From Antilocapra americana (Eukaryota; Chordata; Mammalia; Artiodactyla; Antilocapridae): DNA of 64,000 nucleotides. The DNA is taken from the NCBI GenBank assembly GCA_007570785.1, contig ML660204.1, positions 2,903,968-2,967,967 on the forward strand, written 5' to 3'. Of this stretch, positions 1-13,500 are shown piece by piece. The translations under genes and the position numbers were made by a program. The first letter of the stretch is position 1; every line of letters starts with the position of its first letter. The notes under the pieces were generated by a model. The model was not told the origin of the DNA, did not search any database, and saw nothing but the letters and a program-made list of their open reading frames with translations.

Positions 1-1378
1 TTTTCAGTCATTGTGGTTATCTCCTGCTGATTAGATGTTCTGATTGACACATTTCTATCACAGAAGTGGGAAAACAAGTTTTTTAGTAAAGGAACTTTGT
101 TGAGAAGACAAAATCTTTTGAATCTGGTCAGTGGGAGAAAAATCAAAAAAGTAGTGAAGAATCTGAGAACTGCAAAGCTTGTCAGACACTTCATCTAACT
201 GTGTGTGTGACGTGTTGAGACCTCATGGCTTGTCAGAGGGTTGCTTAAATCAGATCCAGAGTCCCTGACTCCCAGGCTGAGGCTTTGAGTATTTTCCTCC
301 TCCTCTTTTTTAAGTTTTTAGCCTATTACTATAATAGGCATTTTGTTTGAGTTTTGGGGGGTAATTGAAGGATACAGGGATTTGAAACAGTTCATTTCAG
401 ACAAATTAGTAATTTTGAGTTGTGGCTGATGGTCATGCTGTGGAGATATCCATGCTGATTTTTGTCATCATTTCCTTGAGAAGAAAATTCATTCCTTAAA
501 AACCCACAGTAGCAGAATTACCTTATCTCAAAAATGTGATGACCACTGAAATTAACTTACACAAGTCTATACCTGCAATATATAATGTATGTGGTTGAAC
601 TTTTAATTTTAATGCAAAATATTTTTTTCTAAGAACTTATAACTCTATAAAGACAGAAGAATTCAAATAGAACAGTGCAAAAGTTATTATTACTGTAATT
701 AATAGTCCACAAATACTCTGAGCAAAGAACCCAATGAACACACACCTGCTCTCAAGCAAGAAGCTGACTGTTTGTGTGGTGGCTTTCCTTCCCACGTGCT
801 CAGCTGCTCCCTGGAGTGTTGAAGTCAAATTGGTGCAGTTAATTATGAAGAAATGTTTCAGATGCTAAAGTGAGGCTGTTAAGTCACTCCTTGTAAAATT
901 GAATTTTGAAAATCCAAATAACTGGGTCTTGGAGTATGATAGTAATCCCCAGCTGATAGCCTGCCTTGGACTCATTAGACTGTGGCCTCAGAGATTTTAA
1001 CTGTCTCTTCAGCTATTAAATTAACATGGCAGGTCAGTATTATGAACAGCCTGACTGAGGCTTCATTAGCCAGGAAAGAAGGTGTTCCTTTCCAGAGGAT
1101 ACCAATACAAAGCTTTCTTCTCTTAGTGGGATAAATTTTCATGTCCAAAGTTCCTTTGCCTTATATAGCAAAATGCTTGTAAAACAGAAATTAATAATTT
1201 GCTAGACAGTACATTTAAAAAAATCTTGTTTTCTGTCAAAACTTATGGTTTAATTTCATTTCTGTGTTAATTGGTGCAAAAGGAAAGTAGGAAAAGGTTT
1301 GGATGGGAAGGGACTAGAACAATAATTAAGGCTAGGGATGATGCGTTTGTCAAAGGAATTGTTGATGTTTTTTCACAG
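1..1378. other. RTF2 intron, no gene seen
   Basis: AT-rich intronic sequence leading to the acceptor at 1378. I recognise no exon or clear young repeat in it. The missing 5' RTF2 exons should lie to the left of position 1. Confidence 0.6.
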
Positions 1379-1518
1379 AATGTGACAGAACTGAGGCTCT
1401 CTGACAACCCCGCCTGGGAAGGCGATAAAGGGAACACTAAGGGTGACAAGCATGACGACCTCCAGCGGGCACGTTTCATCTGCCCTGTTGTGGGCTTGGA
1501 AATGAACGGCCGACACAG
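1379..1518 (+). CDS. RTF2: RTF2 internal exon (first one in the window)
   Basis: The exon follows a pyrimidine-rich acceptor ending tttttcacag and stops before gtgggt. It is 140 nt, begins in phase 0 at AAT and ends two bases into an Arg codon. It encodes [18 protein letters not shown] through GLEMNGRHR, including the first zinc-finger cysteine (ICPVV). The open frame extends on both sides from 1271 to 1618, but those parts are intron. I see no earlier RTF2 exon between 1 and 1378. Confidence 0.95.
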
Positions 1519-4500
1519 GTGGGTAGTCGATGTGGGCAGGTGCTATGGACTCTGGGTGAGTAATCCCAGGGCTGCTGTGAACGGTGCTGTAGCTTCATAC
1601 TCACACTGGGTTCTCTAAGGTGTCTTTTGGTTAGGGAAGTGCTCCAGCTAATCCAGGGTGTTCTGGTGCATCTGTACACAGTCATCTGAGAGACACGTGT
1701 ACATTGTATGTGCAAACTACACCAGAGGAACTGACCACCGAGCTCTGAGATGGAATAACCTGAGGCTTCATGGGTTTGTGGAGGAAAACTTAAGTCCCAC
1801 GGATTTTCTGCTTGTAAAGATCATATTCTTCGCATTGACTGAATGGAAATCATTTAGGCCTCTCAAAGTTTACATTTAGTGGTGACCCTGTGAGGTGATG
1901 GGTATGTTAACAAGCTTGATGTATGGGTATGTTAACAAGCTTACCTTAACAGTTTATACATATAACAGATCATTAAGTTGTACACAAATACATACAATTC
2001 CTGTTTGTCACTTATACCTAAATAAAGCTGAAAAGAAGAAAATAAATAAAATGGAAGGCTAAAGTTCACGAGAGATATTCTGAGGAATGAGACTTGTAAC
2101 TAACTTTGTTCTGTGTGTGTGTGTTGTGTACATACACAGTATTTTGAGGTGAAGTTCATAACGTAAAATTGATCACTTTAAGGTGTATGTTTCAGTGGCA
2201 TTTAGTATTGATCCAGTCAGAGTGGATCTGTCAGGGTGCATCTGTCACCTCCATCTAGTTAAAAAACCCCCTACCCATTAAGCAATCCCTCCCCATTCCT
2301 CCCCCTGGCCCCATAGAATTACACACTATGTGACCTTTTATATCTGACTTCCCACTTCTTTTTAAGAAAACCATGGTTCACCCCAAAAGAGGAACTTAGC
2401 AGAAACAGTCTCAGCTCTGGGGTCTTGAGCAGGGTTACCTGCAGTATATTGTTCCGATTGTGGTTTCCCCTAGATTTTCTTTTCACTTGCTAGTTAATCT
2501 CTTCTCCTTTTTCTCTTCTCAGTTCATTGAGCTTTGCCTGTTTTGGCTTTGCCCTGGTGCTATTTGTAGGACCTCCACACTACAAAATTGATTTGGGGGT
2601 TAGTTTGTATGTTTAATATACAAAACGAAGCAGGTCAAAGGCTAACAAGAGTTTTGCCAAGAGAATGCACTGGTCATAGCAAACACCCTCTTCCAACAAC
2701 ACAAGAGAAGATTCTAAACATGGACATCACCAGATGGTCAATACCGAAATCAGATTGATTATATTCTTTGCAGCCAAAGATGAAGAAGCTCTACATAGTC
2801 AGCAAAAACAAGACCAGGAGCTGACTATGGCTCAGATCATCAACTCTTTACTGCCAAATTCAGACTTAAATTGAAGAAAGTAGGGAAAACTACTATACCA
2901 TTCAGGTATGACCCAAATGAAATCCCTTGCGATTTTATAGTGGAAGCGAGAAATAGATTCAAGGGATTAAATCTGATAGACAGAGTGCCTGAAGAACTAT
3001 GGATGGATGTTCCTGACATTGTACAGGAAGCAGGGATTAAGACCATCCCCAAGAAAAAGAAAGGCAAAATGGTTGTCTGAGGAGGCCTTACAAATAGCTG
3101 TGAAAAGAAGAGAAGCGAAAGGCAAAGGAGAAAAGGAAAGATATACCCATTTGAATGCAGAGTTCCAAAGACTAGCAAGGAGAGACAAGAAAGCCTTCCT
3201 CAGTGGTCAATGCAAAGAAATAGAGGAAAACAATAGAATGGGAAAGACTAGAGATCTCTTCAAGAAAATTAGAGATACCAAGGGAACATTTCATGCAAAG
3301 ATGGGCACAATAAAGGACAGAAGTGGTATGGACCTAACAGAAGCAGAAGATATTAAGAAGAGGTGGCAAGAATACACAGAAGAACTACACAGAAAAGATC
3401 TTCATGACCCAGATAATCACGATGGTGTGATCACTCACCTAGAGCCAGACATCCTGGAATGTGAAGTCAAGTGGGCCTTAGGAAGCATCACTACGAACAA
3501 AGCTAGTGGAGGTGATGGAATTCCAGTAGAGCTATTTCAAATCCTAAAAGATGATGCTGGGAAAGTGCTACACTCAATATGCCAGCAAATTTGGAAAACT
3601 CAACAATGGCCACAGGACTGGAAAAGGTCAGTTTTCATTCCAATCCCAAAGAAAGGCAATGCCAAAGAATGTCAAACTACCGCAAAATTGCACTCATCTC
3701 ACACACTGGCAAAGTAATGCTCAAAATTCTCCAAACCACACTTCAACAGTACATGAACCGCGAACTTCGATATGTTCAAGCTGGTTTTTGAAAAGGCAGA
3801 GGAATCACAGATCAAATTGCCAACATCCGCTGGATCATCTAAAAAGCAAGAGAGTTCCAGAAACCATCTACTTCTGTTTTATTGCCTACGCCAAAGCCTT
3901 TGACTGTGTGGATCACCACAAACTGTGGAAAATTCTGAAAGAGATGGGAATACCAGACCACCTGACCTGCCTCTTGAGGAACCTGTATGCAGGTCAGGAA
4001 GCAACAGTTAGAACTGGACATGGAACAGCAGACTGGTTCCAAATAGGAAAAGGAGTACGTCAAGGCTGTATATTGTCACCCTGCTTATTTAACTTATATG
4101 CAGAATACATCCTGAGAAATGTTGGACTGGATGAAGCACAAGCTGGAATCAAGATTGCTGGGAGAAATATCAATAACCTCAGATATGCAGATGACACCAC
4201 CCTTATGGCAGAAGGCGAAGAAGAACTAAAGAGCCTCCTGAGGAGACTGAAAGAGGAGAGTGAAAAAGTTGGCTTAAAACTCAACATTCAGAAAACTAAA
4301 ATCATGGCATCTGATCCCATCACTTCATGGCAAATAGATGGGGAAACAATGGGAACAGTGACAGACTTTATTTTCTTGGGCTCCACAATCAGTGCAGATG
4401 GTGACTGCAGCCATGAAATTAAGACTCTTGCTCCTTGGAAGAAAAGTTATGACCAACCTAGAAAGCATACTAAAAAGCAGAGACATTACTTTGCCAACAA

Positions 4501-7500
4501 AGGTCCACCTAGTCAAAGCTATAGTTTTTCCAGTAGTCATGTATGGATGTGAGAGTTGGACTATAAAGAAAGCTGAGTGCCGAAGAATTGATGCTTTTGA
4601 ACTGTGTTGTTGCAGAAGAGTCTTGAGAGTCCCTTGTAATGCAAGGAGATCGAACGAGTCCATCCTCAAGGAATCAGTCCTGAATATTCATTGGAAGGAC
4701 TGATGTTAAAGCTGAAACTCCAATACTTTGGCCACCTGATGGGAAGAACTGACTCATTTGAAAAGATGCTGATGCTGGGAAAGATTGAAGGCAGGAGGAG
4801 AAGGATAGAGGATGATATGGTTGGATGGCATCACCAAGTTGATGGACAAGAGTTTGAGCTCTGGGAGTTGGTGATGGACAGGGAAGCCTGACGTGCTGCA
4901 GTCCATGGGGTTGGAGAGAGTCAGACATGACTGAGAGACTGAACTGAACACTTGTTTCCATAGGGAATGTTTCTGTAGGAGAAATTCAGAAGAGTGATGC
5001 TTTACCCGATGCTGCCAGTTGTCCTCCTGAAATGTTGTACTGTGTCGTACCCCTCCACCCACAAATGTGCCTGTTTCCTCAGATAGTTTCCAACTGGTCA
5101 CCTCCAGACTCTTTCATTACTGCCTAATCAGTAAAACAGTATGTGTCTGTCTTTGAAATTCATTTCTGTAATTAATAGATGGGAGTTAAACATGTTTTAT
5201 GTGTTCTGACCGTTTATGTTTCTCTTGTCAACCACATGTTAATGCCCTTTGGCCATTTTTCTGTATTGTTTAATATTGCTTTTAAAGACCATTTTGAATA
5301 TTCATAAACTCTGAATCTTGGGACTTCCCTAATGGTCCAGTGGTTATGACTCTGTGCTTCCAATACAGGGAACCTAAGTTCAGTCTGGTTGAGGAACTGA
5401 GATCCCACATGCTGCGTGTAATTGCCACACACACAAAAAAAACTCTGAATCTCATATATATTTAAAATATTTTCTCCCTGAGTTCCTATTCTGTCTTTTG
5501 ACTTTTGCGGAGTTTTTAAAAAACACATTTATTTATTTTTATTGATAGAGTGTTTTTTCCAAAGGATTATTGCAAGGAAGTGGGAGTGGAACTGTGGCCT
5601 GTGTTTGTGGTTTTAATTTCAGTATACAAGTTTCTCCTCTATCTGAAAAGTAGAGCTTTCCCTAAATTTGTGTGGATTTTTGTAATAATTTTTCTTATAA
5701 AATGAAGAAGCAGTTACCTTAGGACACACCTTGCTTACATATGCACAAAATAAATAGGGATAAAGCCCCAGTGCTCATGGACATAATTCAGAGCTGTGGC
5801 AGTTTGATGCTGAGATGGTGAATGTAGCTAGCTGGAAGAAGTTTGGAGTGCAAGCTACCTGTGTAATAGCTCTCTGCAAAACAAACACTGAATGCTCTTT
5901 TCTACTTATTTGCCTTGTTTCATGAAAGCAAAAAATTCACTTTGACTTTCTTTCTGTTAGTGAAAATAGGTGCTCATGTAGGTCTTTTGAAAAAACGAAG
6001 TGTTAGAAAAGAAAAGAAAAAATGAAATGTAGGTCTTTCATAAAGAATGAAGTAGCCTAGTGGGAATGCAAACTAGTACAGCCACTATGGAAAACAGTGT
6101 GGAGATTCCTTAAAAAACTGGAAATAGAACTGCCATATAACCCAATAATCCCACTGCTGGGCATACACACCGAGGAAACCAGAATTGAAAGAGACACGTG
6201 TACCCCAATGTTCATCGCCGCATTGGTTACAATAGCCAGGACATGGAAGCAACCTAGATGTCCATCAACAGAGGAATGGATAAGAAAGCTGTGGTACATA
6301 TACACAATGGAATATTACTCAGCCATTAAAAAGAATTCATTTGAATCAGTTCTACTCAGGTGGATGAAACTGGAGCCTATTATACAGAGTGAAGTAAGCC
6401 AGAGAAAAACAAAAATACAGTATACTAACGCATATATATGGAATTTAGAAAGATGGTAACGAGAACCCTGTATGGGAGACAGCAAAAGAAACGCAGATGT
6501 ATAGAACAGTCTTTTGGACTCTATGGGAGAGGGCAAGGGTGGGATGATATGGGAGAACGGCATTGAAACATGTTAACTATCATAGGTGAAATTAATCGCC
6601 AGCCCAGGTTTGATGCTTAGGGCTGGTGCACCGGGATGACCCGGAGAGAGGGAATTGGGAGGGAGTTGGGAGGGGGGTTCTGGAAGGGGAACACATGTAT
6701 ACACATGGCAGATTCATGTCAATGTATGGCAAAACCAACACGATAATGTAAAGAAAATTTAAAAAATAAATAAACAATTAAAAAAAAAAAAGAATGAAGT
6801 AGCCTAAAGCAGACTTTCAAAAAGTAGGGGATATCTCATGTGTGGGTCTGTACTTATTTATTTATTTAGGACACACTGATTTTTTTTTTTCTTAAGGGAA
6901 TCAGATATAACCATTTTTCTGTTTGTGGTTCTTGACATTTGTGTAAACAGAGTAAATATTAATAATGTGGGTAATAATTTTTTAAGTTGTTATTTAAGTC
7001 ATTCATGTTGGAATCCATGTTGGATTCTCTCTCCAGGTTTTGCTTCCTCCGGTGCTGTGGTTGCGTGTTTTCTGAGCGAGCCCTAAAAGAGATCAAAGCA
7101 GAAGTTTGTCACACGGTGAGTTGTTGACATCATTTGTTCCTTCTCAGTAGCTGAAGACATCAAATGGTTTGGGCTCCCTCCCTCCGCGTGTTATTTCAGC
7201 ATCTTTCCATTCTTTCTGAGACATGGATCTCATCAGTTGCTTCTCTGCATAAAACCCTTCTATCCCTATCCTTGCTTTGAATCCATCTTCTATCCCCTCC
7301 TTGGAGGTAGAGACTCAGACCACCTCTGATGCTGTGTCCCTGCCCACCTGTCCTCTCTGATGCCTTCATTCCCTCTAGCGGGCAGAGGCCTGCTCCCAGA
7401 ACCTTAGTTCAGAGCTGTTGCTTCCTGTGTGAACCCAGCTTCCTTCCCCATTCCCTGGGCACCTGGTTATCCCATGGATCTCATCAGAATGTCCTTGCTG

Positions 7501-10500
7501 GTTGTGTGGTACTTTTCCCACTGGACTATGAGACTTTCTTCTTTCTCATTTTCTTTTTTATTTTTATAAATAAGACTTTATTTTTAGAGCAATTTGAGGT
7601 GCATAGCAGAATTAAGAGGAAAGCAAAGGGTTTCTCACAGACCGTGTGCCCCAACATGTGCATGGCCTCCACCTGTATCCACATCCACACCAGTGGTGTA
7701 TTCGTTCCAGTTAATGAACCTGTGTTGCTCCCTCACTGTCACCCGAGTCCCCTTTACGTTAGGGTTCATGCTTGGCAGTGAGCATTCCTTGAGCTGGGAC
7801 AGGTATGTAACAGTGTGTGTCTGTCACTCTAGGCTCACACAGTGTCGTCACTGCCCTCACCATCCCCTGTGCTCCACTGGTACATGTTTGAAAGCAGGTG
7901 CAGGGCTCATCTGTCCCTTCACCCTTGACTTGTTCTGTCCACGCATGTTGCACGTCCTCAGTAGACGCTCACACCCGTGAGCACACACGTGATGTAAGAG
8001 TGCCTGCATGAGAGGACTTTGCTCTCCAGGGTTGCTGTGCAGCCTGGGACCTCGGTGTCTTGATGTTCCGCCTGTCACTGGAGAATCTGGCATTTATTGT
8101 AAAGTCATGGATGCCAACAACTGACTGCATTTTCACCCACATTCGCTCTGCTTGGGTTTCCTTAAGCTTCTTCCCAGGATGGTTTTTCCCTGTCTTGAGT
8201 TATTCTTTGATTCAGCAGCTTTCATAAAACAGCTGTCTTGGGCCAGCCCTGTCCTGGGGACTGTGGAATGGGGTACATGGTGGGTAAGATTGATCTAGTC
8301 CCTGCCTCCATGGAGCCCACATTCCAGTTGGAGAGACACTCAGGTGACTGAGCAAGGTAATGCTGATTATGACAGCAGCTGGGAAGGAAACGCAAAGGCT
8401 GAGGTACCAGAGGGAGCGAGGCCTCCCAGTGGTCAATGGAGGCGCTTCTGCAAGTTTGAGTTAAGACCTGAGGGCAGGAAGGAGCCCGCTGAGGAAGGTT
8501 TGCACCTAAGCTCAGAAGTGGCACAGGATTTTGCTAGTTGAAGGAACAGAAGGTATGGTGGAGGGTGGGGACAGGAGAGGAGAAGTGGGTGAGATGAAGG
8601 GCTAGGCAGGGGTCACCTTCTGCAGGCCTGGGTGGCCACATAGGGGCTTGTGGATTTTATCCTCAGAGCAGTGGGAAGCTGGTGGCAGCTTCCAGCTAGG
8701 CCGATGACTTTAGTTTCAGAATGACTTCTCTGCAAAGAAGCCAGACGCAGAGGAGGACTCACTGAAATGTGATTTCATTAATTTGAGGCTCAAAGGCAGA
8801 CAGAAGGTGATGGTTGGTGAAGTCGGGGAGCGTCTATTTGTTTCCACTTTGGGATGATTATGGATCAGGCCCATCACAAAATTTGGAATCTGTCTCATTA
8901 AGCTTTTACCAAAAAGAAATTTAAATAATGCGTTTAGGAATCAATCCATGTTGTTTATCATCCAGTATTGATTATGTCTCCGGTATTAAAGAAGATGTTA
9001 CAGGGATTCCCGGGGAAAGTGGGATGTGGATGACTCAGTCCCTGTGCTCAAGGAGACTGCAGTCCTATAGGAATCAAGTTATATGAAAAATCACATTCTA
9101 CTTTGTTTCTTGAGTTGTTGTTTAGTCACTAAGTTGTGTTCAACTCTTTGTAACCCTGTGGACTCCCCGCCAGGCTCCTCTGTCCATAGGGATTCTCCAG
9201 GAAAGAGTACTGGAGTGGGTTGCCATTCCCTTCTTTGTTTCTTGAGGCCAGTTGCCAAGTAAATGTAAGGACATTATTGAAGTTGAGGGGCCAGAGAACT
9301 TTCTGGCCGTGCTGATGAGAAATGGCTTTATGAAGGAGGAGGCATTTGTTCTAGACCTTGGAGGCGGAGTGTATTCACATCAGTTAGGCTTTCCCAGAGA
9401 CTGGGACATCACTGTTGGTGTAGGAGTGCTGGTGCGGGGACCACAGGAAGGACCCCAGATATCCTTACGAGATATTGCATGGCAGGATGGCAGCTCCCAT
9501 TTCCCCTGCCTTCTTTCATGTGCCTGCCCTGCAGAGAAAGTCTCCATTAGGTCCTGGGATGGTTTTAATGCATCTCCAACACTCACTGAGCTCCCAGGAG
9601 AATGGGCCTTACACTCAGAGCTTTGGCAGGCAGGGGCTCCAGAGATTTGTTCTCTGCATTTTTATGCTTCCTAAATCCCATGGTCAGAGAAACCTGGCAG
9701 GTTGCAGGCCACAGGGTCGCAAAGAGACAGACATAACTTAGCATGTGCATACATATACACTATTTTTATATGTAGCAAGATCAAGTTAATGTTTCAAATA
9801 AATTTAAGTAAAAATGATGGGTGGATTAAAAGAAAGATATTAAGGTGCTGACAGTACATTAGGCAAGGGAAGGCCTGAAGTTTGAGAGATGCTGTTAGTG
9901 ATGGTGGGTGCACTGTGAGGGTGGAAATAGGTGGGAGAGGAAGAGCAGCGGCCGGATTCAGGAGAGGAAGTACCCGGGCAGCCTGAGAAGGTGAGGGCTC
10001 GAGGTGCCACTACTGCCTGGGCCACTTAGGAGCAGGGAGAAGCCAGGGATGTGAGTCAGACTGCCTGGTGGAAACCAGGAACACCAGGCTGAGGAGTTGC
10101 TCGCCAGGGGCCGGGGGGAGGGCAGTGCTGTCATCAGGGGCTGTTGATGCCTTTGCAGCAGTAGGGAGCCCTGGGGGCAACAATGTATAGGTCTGTGCAA
10201 GATGGACAGAGAGAAAAGGCTAAACCAGAGCAAGTAAGAAAAAGGAGCCTGTGAGAGAAGCATTGTGAAGGAGAGGGAACTCAGCTGGCCTGGGGTTCCC
10301 ATGAGCAGGAAAGGAACCTCTCTGTGTTCGAGTATGTGTGTGTTTTAACAAGTAGTGTGTGAGGCATTGTCTGTGTCAGACATCCACAGGTGCACTCTGG
10401 AAGCTTGCTTGAAAGAATGTAAATATGAGAAGGTGGGAAATTAAGCTGAAATCTGTTAAAGCAGTCAGATGCCCCAAACGAGTGGTTCCCAGCCCAGGCT

Positions 10501-13500
10501 GTGCTGTAGAGTCACCGCAGTGGTTTTTTAAGTCCCCACTCCCCACGTCAGGATTTCAGGATTAGTGTGGAGCCCCTGCATTTTTCTTTTCTTTCTTCCT
10601 TTGTTTTTGATTTCTGCTGGGAGGCTCAGTGATCTAAAGGCATCAGGCTTTTCCCCCTGACCCACAGGGGTGACCGTCTCTTAGATCGGTGTGCAGTTGT
10701 CTTCTTCACTGGCTGATCTTGGATGTCTTTGGTGGTAGCCGTTGTGACAGACCTGCAGCAGAACAGGAGTGTGTGCTCACAGCTCTGCAGAGACGTTGAT
10801 GTTATTTCATGGAAAGGCAGTGCCACTCGGGAACTTTGAAGTCATTCTGTTGGTGTCTTGAAACAAAGTGCTAATCAACTTCTGAAAGTCCCTGTCCAGC
10901 ACTTCAAGGGAAGGGAAGGAAGCATGGGGAAAGGGGAAGTGATCTCGTCAGGATTGCACAAGCGGCAGCCAAGACCAGGTGAGGACCAGAGTGCCAGCTC
11001 CTCCTCTCTCCTAACAGGGGCCGCAGGGCGGCCGAGACTGCCCACAGTCAAGACGGGATGCTGGCTGTATAACCCAGGAACCAACCTTAGGGACCAGCTT
11101 CCCTTAAAAACCAGTCAGTTGTCGGAAGAGTAATATTTTACTCTTTCCACTTAGGTCATCTCTTTAAAAATCGCCTTTACACACAGAGGTGGGTTGAGTA
11201 CTCTTTGTATTAGTTTGCTAGGGCGTCCGTAACTAGGCACTGCAGACTGGCTGACCTAACAGACATTTAGTTTCTTACCCCTCTGGAGGCTTGAAGTCTG
11301 CAGTCACAGTGTTAGTTGGGCTGGTTCTTCCTGAGGGCAGCGAGGGGAGGATCTGTTCCAGACCTCTCTCCCTGGCTTGTCCATGGCGGCCTCTCCCTGT
11401 GTCTGTTCACACAGTCTTCCCTTTGTAGAACATGTCTTTGTGTCTCAACTCCCCCCTTTTTATAAGGATACCAGCCCATGCAGTGACTGCGTCTTAACTA
11501 ACTGCATCTGCAGAATGTGACATTCAAACATCCTGGGGGTTAGGACCTCAACATTTGTGGGGAGGGGGGAGCATAATTCAACTGATGGCACCGTAGGTTT
11601 AGAAAATTAGAGCCTGGGACAGTCAGTGGTGCCCTTAGGAGGAGTCATGCATTCAGTCACTCACACAGCCAACACTGGGAGTCTTGTATTTTATGGGCCA
11701 GACTTACTGCTTCTGCTCACATGCCGTTGGCCAGAACTTAGTCACATGACCACACCTATCTGCAGGAGCCTAGGGATTGTGGTCTAGCTGGATACCCCGG
11801 AAGAAAAGGTGAACGCCAACCACTTCTGCCCAAGTACCCAGAGAAAGAATGATGGTGCAGTTTTAGGAGCTGTGGTGCATCATGAAAATGTGAATGAAGG
11901 GAGATAAGGCCACAGTGTGGAGATCTAAAGCAAGGATTTTCATGTTTTAACTAATGTCTGAAATTCAGAGGAACCAGTGTTGTAAGAACAGTATCAGGGA
12001 CTTCTCTGGCAGTCCAGTGGTTAGAACTGTGTTCCCTCTGCACAAGAACACCTTTCTTGGAAACGGGAAGGAATAAACAAGTAAACAAATATGATGGAAT
12101 GCTATGTTTAAAAAAAAAAAGTGTCAGGAGTGATACTGAGGGTGTGCACTTTCTCTACTTTTCCCTTTGTAATTCCATGGACATTGGGTTTTTTTGGTTC
12201 ACCAGAAGAGACTCCAGGGTTTGAAGCTGCCCTGGTTCTGTGTTCTAAACACATGCTGAGTGCTTGACTTCAGGAAACAGCCCAAAGAGATGTAGTTGCT
12301 AGGTTTTTCTGTTTTCATGGTAAACAAAGCACTAGCCACAAAACTAATAGTATTCCCCATTGTGTTCATCCCTGCTTGTAATAAGAAGAAACACATTGGA
12401 GTAACCACGGGTTGCAAAATAAATGGTGTGCTTGTTACTCAAAACATGAGCCGTGGTCCTGTGAATGCTGGTGTCACCTGGGAGGGTTTTGCCTTTGTTT
12501 TTTAAGAAATATAGACTCCCAGGCCCCTCAGACCTGCAGAATCAGAAACTACATTTTAACAAGAGCCTCCGGGGGGATTTGTATGCACAGGTAACCTTGA
12601 GAAGCTGACCTGGATGTTAAAGGTCAGGTGGTGATGGTGTTCCATCACCCAGTCATGTCTGACTCTTTGCCACCTCATGGAATGCAGCACACCAGGCTTC
12701 CCCATCCTTCACTATCTCCCAGAGTTTGCTCAAACTCATCCATTGAGTCGATGTTGCCATCCAATCATTTCATCCTCTGTCACCGTCTTCTCCTGCCGTC
12801 AGTCTTTCCCAACATCAGGGTCTTGTCCAGTGAGTCGGCTCTTTGCATCAGGTGGCTAAAGTATTAGATCTTCATCTTCAGCATCAGTCCTTTCAATGAG
12901 TATTCCAGGTTGATTTCTTTTAGGATTGACTGTTTTGATCTCCTTGCTGTCCAAGGGACCCTCAAGAGTCTTTTCCAGCATCACAGTTGGAAAGCATCAG
13001 TCAATAGAAGTGTGGGCAGTAGCATTTGGCTTGCTGACCTGGCTTCATTTAGTTAGGCTTTGTGACAAATGAGCGCAGCGTATGGATGATTTAACGTCAG
13101 AAGTGAAACAAAAATTTACACTCGTACACTGGTTTTCTGTTTTGTTTTAGTTTTTATCATGGAGTGAGGAGAGTGGAAAGGGGAGAAAATAAAGAAGGAG
13201 GCACTTCAAAAGTGGATGGTAAATTCTGCTCTCGGGCCCAGCCTCTGTCAGTTGTTTCCTTTCTGCCATCTTCATGGTCTGTGTAAATAGTAAGCCTTAG
13301 GAAATCACATAGCATATAGCACAGGCAGCCTTAAATTTCTACATGTAAGGAAGACACAATAGGAAAAGTGAACAGTAGACTCTACATGTTCGCAAGCAGG
13401 TTCTGTTTCTGGAAACTTAGAGAAGTTATCTCAAGATCCCTATCTGCCTCACTATCACCTTTAAGATACAGTCCTTAGAAATGTTGTTCAGACTTTGTTT

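Noticed and set aside
1271..1618. A 115-residue open frame around the first RTF2 exon
   Set aside because: Only 1379-1518 matches the family and is bordered by AG and GT; the rest is intron.
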